64,000 bases of DNA from the NCBI RefSeq assembly GCF_018401815.1, contig NZ_JAGYKG010000005.1, forward strand, positions 1 to 64,000. The letters are read 5' to 3'. The translations under genes and the position numbers were made by a program. The stretch is from Nonlabens sp. (GTDB lineage Bacteria; Bacteroidota; Bacteroidia; Flavobacteriales; Flavobacteriaceae). Of the stretch, positions 58,407 through 64,000 are shown one piece after another. The notes below the pieces were generated by a model, which was not told where the DNA came from, searched no databases, and saw only the letters and a program-made list of their open reading frames with translations. The stretch's first letter is position 1, and every line of letters begins with the position of its first letter.

Positions 58407-59177
58407 ATGGAGGTAAAAATTACGATTTTAGGAACTGGTACATCACAAGGAATTCCTGTTATAGGCAGCTCACATCCAGTGTGTTTGAGTAATAACCCTA
58501 AGGACAAGCGCCTTAGAGTGAGTGCTATGTTTGAAATAAATAACAAACGTTTTATTATCGATTGCGGTCCAGATTTTCGCCAGCAAATGCTACGGCAAAA
58601 TGTTTCTAACATTAATGCGATGCTTTTTACTCATGAGCACGCTGACCATACAGCGGGTTTGGATGATTTGAGGCCGTTTTATTTTCGTCAGGGCAATCTT
58701 CTTTGTTGCATGACTTCTAGAGTTCATAAGGCTCTTAAGGAACGTTTCAGTTATATATTTACTACAGTAGATAAATATCCAGGTGTTCCCACCTTAGATG
58801 TGTATGAATTTGAAAAGGAATCTTTTGAAATTGAAGGTGTTGAAGTAATTCCTATTCTGGCAGATCATGGTTACATCCCTGTACATGGTTATAGAATAGC
58901 AGATGTCGCGTACATGACCGATGTGAAAACGATTACTGCCGACGAAAAGAAAAAACTTAAAAATCTAGATGTTCTTATTCTCAATATGCTGCGAAAAGAA
59001 ACTCATGCCACACATTTAAATCTAAAAGAAGCTCTAGAATTAGTAAGGGAATTGCAACCTAAACGTACTTACTTTACACATATAAGTCATCATTTAGGTT
59101 TTCACGATGAAGTACAAAAAACACTTCCTGAAAACGTATTTTTGGCATACGATAACCTTGAAATTAGATCAAATTGA
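58407..59177 (+). CDS. MBL-fold metallohydrolase, PhnP-like
   Basis: 256 residues from ATG 58407 (MEVKITILGTGTSQGIPV). The frame reaches back to ATG 58374, but the later start matches the family. The zinc motif THEHADHTAGLDDL gives H76, H78, D80 and H81. The last part has LNMLRKETHATHLNLKEA and TYFTHISHHLGFH. This branch resembles phosphoribosyl cyclic phosphodiesterase PhnP and related tRNase Z-like enzymes. The substrate is unknown. The TGA overlaps the next TTG start (TTGA). Confidence 0.85.
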   Translation: MEVKITILGTGTSQGIPVIGSSHPVCLSNNPKDKRLRVSAMFEINNKRFIIDCGPDFRQQMLRQNVSNINAMLFTHEHADHTAGLDDLRPFYFRQGNLLCCMTSRVHKALKERFSYIFTTVDKYPGVPTLDVYEFEKESFEIEGVEVIPILADHGYIPVHGYRIADVAYMTDVKTITADEKKKLKNLDVLILNMLRKETHATHLNLKEALELVRELQPKRTYFTHISHHLGFHDEVQKTLPENVFLAYDNLEIRSN

Positions 59178-59692
59178 TAAAAAGTTTTTATTTATACCTG
59201 TTCATTTTTGCCTCTTTAATTGCACTAGTCATTTATGTGAATGGCAGAAAATACCAAGAAAAATTAGAGGACCAAGTGCAAAGTCTTAGAAAAGAGCTTT
59301 ATGAAACAGATCAAGAGCGTAAAGAAGCACTGTCCACAGAAGTAAAAGCCGATTACGAAAATGCTGTTTTTTCCTTAAAAGGAAATCCAGAATCAGAAAA
59401 TTATTTGTACAACCTAGGTTTAGAACCTTCTGAAGTTGAATCACTGGTTAGAGATCAATTGTTAGAACTCAATATCAAGGAAGGTGGTAACCCATTAGTT
59501 CCTTATATAGGTCAAGGACGTGGTTTTAGAATCAATGACACTAAGTTTATCAATCATAAATGGGTGCTCGCTAACTTTACGGATAACGATCGCTGGGGTG
59601 ATGTGTTGATACGCTATGATATCAATGAGAAGAAAGAAGTAGAGCTAGAAACAATCAAAGCCTTGTTGTTTGATAAGAATACCAACAATTAA
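59174..59692 (+). CDS. Single-pass membrane protein with coiled coil, TTG start
   Basis: 172 residues starting at TTG 59174, which overlaps the TGA of the MBL gene (TTGA), so translational coupling is likely. One membrane segment (SFYLYLFIFASLIALVIYV, residues 4-22) is followed by a coiled coil of about 40 residues rich in E, K and R (LEDQVQSLRKELYETDQERK). The C-terminal globular part is not recognised. It overlaps the convergent helicase gene by four bases. Confidence 0.75.
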   Translation: MIKSFYLYLFIFASLIALVIYVNGRKYQEKLEDQVQSLRKELYETDQERKEALSTEVKADYENAVFSLKGNPESENYLYNLGLEPSEVESLVRDQLLELNIKEGGNPLVPYIGQGRGFRINDTKFINHKWVLANFTDNDRWGDVLIRYDINEKKEVELETIKALLFDKNTNN

Positions 59693-61005
59693 TCCAATCG
59701 GTAAACTCTAACTTTTCTCTTCTTAATTTTACTATTATTAAGTCGCTGTGCTAAATCGTAAGCCTTTTCAAATGGTACTGCGATAAAAGCACAATCTTGC
59801 TTCAATTCAATTTCTCCTAATTCGTTTTTTTCTAGATGACCTTGTTTAAAGAACAATCCCGCGATGTCTCCTTTGGAGATTTTATCTTTTCTACCACCTG
59901 AAATAAAGAGTGTTTCCCACTTTTGTTGAGGCATAACTTTTAATCGCTCTCCATATTCTAAAGGGGTACTTTCTCCTATATAGTCTGGGAGGGGGTGTTT
60001 TTTATTGTGCAAAACATAAGCCGTACCATTAGCATGCATTCTTGCAGTACGACCATTTCTATGGGTAAATTCTTCTTTGTGGAATGGAAGTTCGTAGTGA
60101 ATAATAAAATCTAATTCAGGCACATCGATCCCACGGGCGGCGAGATCTGTCGCTAAAAGTAATTGATGAGTTCCGTTTCTAAATTTAATTAGGGCACGCT
60201 CGCGATCTCTTTGTTCGAGTCCGCCATAAAAAACAGAATGAGAAATATCTCGGCTTTTTAGAAACTCGCTCACTTCTTCAATAGAATCTTTGAAATTGCA
60301 AAAAATGATCCCATTCCCATTATTGGTACGGGCAATAATTTGTTCTAGATTCAGAAAGCGGTTCTTAGAGTCAGAAGCCATTGTTTTAATTTGGAGTACG
60401 CTATCCGTCTTCTTTTCAAACTTCAATAGTTGGGGATCCTTCAATCCAACAAATTCTGGAACAGCTACTTTAAAAGTAGCAGAGGTGAGAATGTTACGTC
60501 CTACATTGGGCAATGCGCTTAAAATTTCTTTCATTTCCTTTTCAAACCCAGTTTCTAAAGACTTATCAAATTCGTCAAGAATCAATGTTTTAATAAAAGA
60601 GGGATCAAAAGATTCTCTGCGTAAATGATCGGCTATTCTTCCTGGAGTTCCAATTAGCATAGCAGGGGTGTGTTTCAAATCTTCCTTATCTTTTGTTCCA
60701 GAACGGCCGCCATAAATAGCATTTGCCTTATAACCAGTTCCCATTTCTCTAATCACTTGTTCTATTTGAATGGCAAGCTCGCGAGAAGGCACTAAAATTA
60801 GAGCCTGAACTTCTGTAAGCTCTGGATTTAATAATTCAATTACAGGAAGAAGAAACGCCAGTGTTTTACCGGTTCCAGTAGGAGAAATAATCAGAGTATC
60901 TCTATGATTAGTTATGGCATCATGCGCTTGCAATTGCATGTCATTTAAAGAAACAATCCCTAGTTTATCCAGAATTTGTTGTTGAGATTTGATAGAATTA
61001 TTCAT
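59689..61005 (-). CDS. DEAD-box RNA helicase with DbpA-type RNA-binding tail
   Basis: 438 residues. Motif I SPTGTGKTLAF, motif II DEFD in place of DEAD, motif III SATF and motif VI HRNGRTARM are all visible. The end, from FISGGRKDKISKGDI to KRKVRVYRL, matches the DbpA RNA-binding domain, so a role in 50S subunit assembly is possible. The DEFD box is an allowed variation in this family. The stop overlaps the end of the membrane protein gene by four bases. Confidence 0.9.
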   Translation of the reverse strand: MNNSIKSQQQILDKLGIVSLNDMQLQAHDAITNHRDTLIISPTGTGKTLAFLLPVIELLNPELTEVQALILVPSRELAIQIEQVIREMGTGYKANAIYGGRSGTKDKEDLKHTPAMLIGTPGRIADHLRRESFDPSFIKTLILDEFDKSLETGFEKEMKEILSALPNVGRNILTSATFKVAVPEFVGLKDPQLLKFEKKTDSVLQIKTMASDSKNRFLNLEQIIARTNNGNGIIFCNFKDSIEEVSEFLKSRDISHSVFYGGLEQRDRERALIKFRNGTHQLLLATDLAARGIDVPELDFIIHYELPFHKEEFTHRNGRTARMHANGTAYVLHNKKHPLPDYIGESTPLEYGERLKVMPQQKWETLFISGGRKDKISKGDIAGLFFKQGHLEKNELGEIELKQDCAFIAVPFEKAYDLAQRLNNSKIKKRKVRVYRLD

Positions 61006-61031
61006 GGATCACTTTTTAATTATCAGCTAAT

Positions 61032-61706
61032 TTACTGGCCTAAAACTCGTTTCTCGAGCCACTGCTTCATGTCGTAAAAATTATCTCTAGAAACACCGTG
61101 TCCTATGGGGTATTCTTTAAATACATAATCGGCATGGATTTCTTCTAGAAGCAGCGGGGCCTGTTTTGCCCATGTAAAAGGGATGACTTGATCCATGGTT
61201 CCGTGAGAAATGAAGTAGTTGGTTTGGATCTCGCTTTCGCGAAAGCGTGCTTCTAATCCAGCTCTCCCTGCAATTAAATCTTCATTGATGTAACCACTCA
61301 TTGCCACTAGGTTACGGAATAATCCCGGATGCGAAAGGCTTAATCCATAAGCAAGAATCGCACCTTGACTAAAACCTAGTACATTCAAGTTATTAGGATC
61401 AATAGAGTAGGTGGCCTTTAACTCTTCTATAAAATCAGTAATCTTTAACATGCTTTCTCTAGCTTGATTGTCATCGCTAAACTTACCTCCAGAAGCATCA
61501 AAATTGATGGCATACCATGCAGCTCCTTGTGGAGGCATATCATAAGGGGCTCGGACTGAAACTATAAAAATGTCTTCACTTATCTCTGGCGCAAAGGAAA
61601 AAAGGTCCTCTTCATTACTGCCATAACCGTGAAGTAGCAGAAGCAATGGGGCATTTTCCTTGCGAGCAGGTCGCGTGATGTGGGATAATGTAAGTGATGT
61701 ATGCAA
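61032..61706 (-). CDS. Phospholipase/carboxylesterase family alpha/beta hydrolase
   Basis: 224 residues. The nucleophile elbow GFSQGA puts the catalytic Ser at S113. The early LLLHGYGSNEEDLF forms the oxyanion hole. The Asp lies in HGTMDQVIP and the His in PIGHGVSRD. The family hydrolyses short esters; the substrate is unknown. A palindrome copy at 61232-61247 lies inside the gene and encodes RFRES, in a stretch that varies in such proteins. It is last of an operon of four minus-strand genes. Confidence 0.88.
   Translation of the reverse strand: MHTSLTLSHITRPARKENAPLLLLLHGYGSNEEDLFSFAPEISEDIFIVSVRAPYDMPPQGAAWYAINFDASGGKFSDDNQARESMLKITDFIEELKATYSIDPNNLNVLGFSQGAILAYGLSLSHPGLFRNLVAMSGYINEDLIAGRAGLEARFRESEIQTNYFISHGTMDQVIPFTWAKQAPLLLEEIHADYVFKEYPIGHGVSRDNFYDMKQWLEKRVLGQ
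61232..61247. repeat. CGCTTTCGCGAAAGCG palindrome inside the esterase gene
   Basis: A perfect copy in the coding sequence. Minus-strand codons are CGC TTT CGC GAA AGC G (RFRES). Confidence 0.92.
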
Positions 61707-61711
61707 CGTTA

Positions 61712-62074
61712 TTATTTAATAAATGTGAACCATTTCTGAAAGTACTTCCCTATAAATGGCAATAAAGCTTGTTGATTGCGCAGGGTACTTATCAAGCCTA
61801 ATAGGGCGAGCAATACCATTAAAGTAATAATCAACAGCGGCAGTATCAGCTGGTCTTTAGGAATGTTATCGGCAAATACAGAAACTATTATCGCAACGAT
61901 GGCTATACCAAACATTTGTCTGATATGGAATGACGCAAACTTATTACCTTTGTTATAATTAAGTATAATGGCTACCCCAAAAACAGCTATAAACACCATT
62001 AAGTGCAGGTATAAAAATACAGCACTGGCATAAGCAAGTGTAGCAAGGCTTTTAGCGGGTGGATTCTCATTCAT
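61712..62074 (-). CDS. DUF4870-like small membrane protein
   Basis: 120 residues from ATG 62074 (MNENPPAKSLATLAYAS); an upstream ATG at 62110 would overlap the dihydroorotase gene deeply. Three hydrophobic stretches are seen (LATLAYASAVFLYLHLMVF, FGIAIVAIIVSVF and LLIITLMVLLALLGLI), with the conserved FASFHIRQM between. This is the DUF4870/Tic20-like pattern; the function is unknown. It overlaps the dihydroorotase stop by eight bases (ATGAATGA), so the two are coupled. Confidence 0.78.
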   Translation of the reverse strand: MNENPPAKSLATLAYASAVFLYLHLMVFIAVFGVAIILNYNKGNKFASFHIRQMFGIAIVAIIVSVFADNIPKDQLILPLLIITLMVLLALLGLISTLRNQQALLPFIGKYFQKWFTFIK

Positions 62075-63317
62075 TCCAAAGGGCCTTTTTATTATTGATG
62101 ATTCCAACAACCGATCCTCTCATGGGTTTTCCTAAAAATGCAGAGTTCTTAGAAGTAGAAACAATATGACTTTTTTCAAAGTTATAGCTGGTATCTGGTT
62201 CAAATAGGGTCAAATTGGCTATTTGCCCTTCTTTTATTTCTGGTATTTCTTGATTAAAGATGCTATAGCCTTTGGTCAGCAATTCAATGGTGGTGGTAAG
62301 GTCTGTCAATTGATTTAATATACCAAATGCAGTTTCTAGACCAATAGTTCCTGCAGTGGCATGGTCAAATTCTAGGTCTTTGTGTTCTATAGTTAGTGGT
62401 ACATGATCGCTAGTAACGACGTCAATCACCCCTGAGGCAAGAAATTTTTGTAACCGTTTTACTTCTTTCTCCTCTCTTAGTGGAGGCTGAATTTTAAAGT
62501 TTGCATCAAAAGTTTCTAATTCCTTACTTGATAAACTCAAATGATGAATGGAAACACTGCAGGTGACATTTTTAGCAGTTTTCTTATATTTTTTGATCAA
62601 TTTTAAACCTTCTACGGTGCTTACGGTAGGAATGTGTAACCTTCCATTGGTGTAGGTTGCGATTCTTAAATCTCTCGCTATCTGAAGCTCTTCGGCCAGG
62701 CTAGGCATGGACTTGAGTCCTAAGTTGGTAGTCACGATATCTTCATTGACCATTCCTTTTCCTGCGATGTCTTTATTTTGCGGAAATGATTGCACCACAG
62801 CATTAAAGGAGGATGCGTATTGCAAGCCTACCTTTAGCAGGTTGGCATTAGTTACTTCATGCTTGTAGTCGTAGAAGGAAACCGCTCCAGCTTCTTGCAT
62901 ATCATATAATTCGGCAAGGTGTTCTCCATTTTGGTTTAAGGTAAAAGAACCTACTGGCAGGACGCTTACGACCTGATGTGCAGTAACGTTTTTCAAATAT
63001 TTGATTCCCGATTGATCTTGAGGGTTGGGTTGGTTATTAGGGTTCAACATAATGGTAGTAAATCCGCCTGCTGCCGCTGCTTTAACTCCGTTCTCTAGTG
63101 TTTGTCGTTCTTCAAAACCTGGTTCTCCTAGACTGACACTTGTGTCAATCCAACCAATGGAAACATGCAAATTTGCAGTCTCGATGATTTTGGCACTTTC
63201 TTCTTTTATAGAAAGGCCTATTTTTTCAATCTTCCCATTTTTAATGAGTAGATCTCTTTTTTTGCCGTTTAAATCAGAACTGGCATTTACAATAATCACG
63301 TTTTTAAGTAGTATCAT
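62067..63317 (-). CDS. Dihydroorotase-like amidohydrolase lacking the HxH metal ligands
   Basis: 416 residues with the build of PyrC type I dihydroorotase (SLGEPGFEERQTLENG, SDHVPLTIEHKD, NSAFLGKPMRG). In active enzymes the first strand reads D-x-H-x-H-x-R; here it is D58-T-S60-V-S62-L-G64, so two zinc ligands and the substrate Arg are gone. The later His in SVSIHHLSL and Asp in SDHVPL remain. It may be a non-catalytic partner of aspartate carbamoyltransferase, as known for PyrC' of Pseudomonas, or have another role. The ATG overlaps the BatA-like gene stop by four bases. Confidence 0.8.
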   Translation of the reverse strand: MILLKNVIIVNASSDLNGKKRDLLIKNGKIEKIGLSIKEESAKIIETANLHVSIGWIDTSVSLGEPGFEERQTLENGVKAAAAGGFTTIMLNPNNQPNPQDQSGIKYLKNVTAHQVVSVLPVGSFTLNQNGEHLAELYDMQEAGAVSFYDYKHEVTNANLLKVGLQYASSFNAVVQSFPQNKDIAGKGMVNEDIVTTNLGLKSMPSLAEELQIARDLRIATYTNGRLHIPTVSTVEGLKLIKKYKKTAKNVTCSVSIHHLSLSSKELETFDANFKIQPPLREEKEVKRLQKFLASGVIDVVTSDHVPLTIEHKDLEFDHATAGTIGLETAFGILNQLTDLTTTIELLTKGYSIFNQEIPEIKEGQIANLTLFEPDTSYNFEKSHIVSTSKNSAFLGKPMRGSVVGIINNKKALWNE

Positions 63318-64000
63318 TTCACAAACTTTAAAATCAATAATTCACAAATTAGAAAGAATAGAGCTCCCATAACAAAATATCTCCACAAAGAAAGGACATT
63401 TTCTTCCTTAGTGAGTTTATAAAGTAATTCATCAATAGATTCCGAAAGGTCCTTTCCTAAATCAGCAGTTGAATAATATACTAACTTATTCTCTTGACGC
63501 TTGTTATTGAAGCTTAGTTTGGAGATCTTTTGTTCTTTAATTTTTACCATATAGGTTCCTGGTTTGAACAACTCGTCACCAGTAGCAATGAGTACATAAC
63601 TATCAAAAGCCTGCTGTCTTGGAATTACTTCAAATGAATCATTTGCAAGGCTCAAAATGCCATTTTGGTTGGTATTTACGGCTATGTTATTGCGCTCATC
63701 GAGTTCGTAATACAATTGTGAAATCGGTAACGCATGAACCGCCATGTTGTAAAAAACAGGAACAATTAGGGGTGAATTTTGAAAGTTACTGTTTTCCAAA
63801 TTAAGGCTTGTTGTAAAAAAATAAGTAGTGTTGTCTTTATAGAGGAAGCTGCTTCCATCGTCATATTTAAGTATAGGATCTATAGCGTTGGTAGTTTTTA
63901 AAACGCTAGTTACGTTGGGGTATTGGAAGTTGGAAACTTGCTTATTAAAAACACCTTTAAACAAGGGATGATTGAAATTAATTTCAGTAACCTTTTTTGA
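63314..64000 (-). CDS. BatA/aerotolerance-type membrane protein, C-terminal part (5' end outside window)
   Basis: The frame is open to the right edge (229 codons), with no internal ATG needed; a TTG at 63964 is not a real start. The sequence FNHPLFKGVFNKQVSNFQYP and the single membrane segment at the end (SLWRYFVMGALFFLICELLILKFVK) match the C-terminus of the large BatA-domain proteins of flavobacteria, which carry vWA-like and beta domains in the periplasm. The start and N-terminal domains lie beyond 64000. It is first of the operon in this window. Confidence 0.75.
   Translation of the reverse strand, partial: SKKVTEINFNHPLFKGVFNKQVSNFQYPNVTSVLKTTNAIDPILKYDDGSSFLYKDNTTYFFTTSLNLENSNFQNSPLIVPVFYNMAVHALPISQLYYELDERNNIAVNTNQNGILSLANDSFEVIPRQQAFDSYVLIATGDELFKPGTYMVKIKEQKISKLSFNNKRQENKLVYYSTADLGKDLSESIDELLYKLTKEENVLSLWRYFVMGALFFLICELLILKFVK

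Noticed and set aside
59689..61005. DEFD in place of DEAD as a defect in the helicase
   Set aside because: The two catalytic acidic residues (DE) are kept and other motifs are intact; variation at the third position is tolerated.

Overview
The window looks like chromosomal DNA of a marine-type member of the Flavobacteriaceae (phylum Bacteroidota). The evidence is low GC, a type IX-secreted PKD protein of the gliding-associated kind, a YtxJ bacillithiol protein, the ECF sigma/anti-sigma/DUF2807 layout, TAnnTTTG-type promoters and a class II fumarase. The genus cannot be fixed from this sequence; a Nonlabens- or Dokdonia-like organism is a guess. I see no rRNA, tRNA, insertion sequence, prophage or CRISPR array. 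Most of the window is conserved core genome.

Layout. 1-2334 is the N-terminal 778 residues of a secreted PKD protein that runs off the left edge. 2.4-9.2 kb (minus): an RsmI-like methyltransferase, a DnaQ-GIY-YIG fusion nuclease, a long-chain acyl-CoA ligase and ClpB. 9.4-14.4 kb (plus): YtxJ, an M48 lipoprotein protease, a UMF1 transporter and KatG. 14.5-17.5 kb (minus): an operon of ECF sigma factor, putative anti-sigma factor and two secreted beta-repeat proteins. 17.8-20.2 kb: Lon. 20.3-35 kb: an ABC exporter, an aldo/keto reductase, DnaK, serine dehydratase, a YdbS/YdbT-like PH pair, nitroreductase, DJ-1/PfpI and fumarase, interspersed with decaying genes. 35-44.4 kb: a small membrane protein, YebC, a LysM protein, glutamate synthase GltBD and YbaB. 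44.5-49.1 kb: an S9 peptidase, a cystathionine/cysteine-synthase-like enzyme and an alpha-oxoamine synthase. The last two are a plausible start of sulfonolipid (capnine) synthesis. 49.3-64 kb: a lipoprotein, CorA, UvrA, an ECF sigma factor with a 48-residue partner, an Nth lacking its Fe-S cysteines, Bcp, an uncharacterised 495-residue protein, a metallo-beta-lactamase-fold enzyme, a DbpA-like helicase, and an operon of BatA-like protein, degenerate dihydroorotase, DUF4870-like protein and esterase.

The strongest non-gene signals are as follows. (1) A 16-bp palindrome, CGCTTTCGCGAAAGCG, recurs about every 6 kb, mostly between genes but also inside three genes in three different reading frames. 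(2) The inverted repeat GACAT-N-ATGTC lies 76-84 bases upstream of both clpB and dnaK. (3) At least four decayed genes lie in what looks like empty sequence: a MarR/OhrR regulator, a DUF6122-like protein with one TGA replacing an expected Cys, a frameshifted secreted protein, and a lipoprotein reduced to its signal peptide. (4) A possible cysteate synthase/cysteate acyltransferase pair. All functional calls are from reading the translations; no searches were run.
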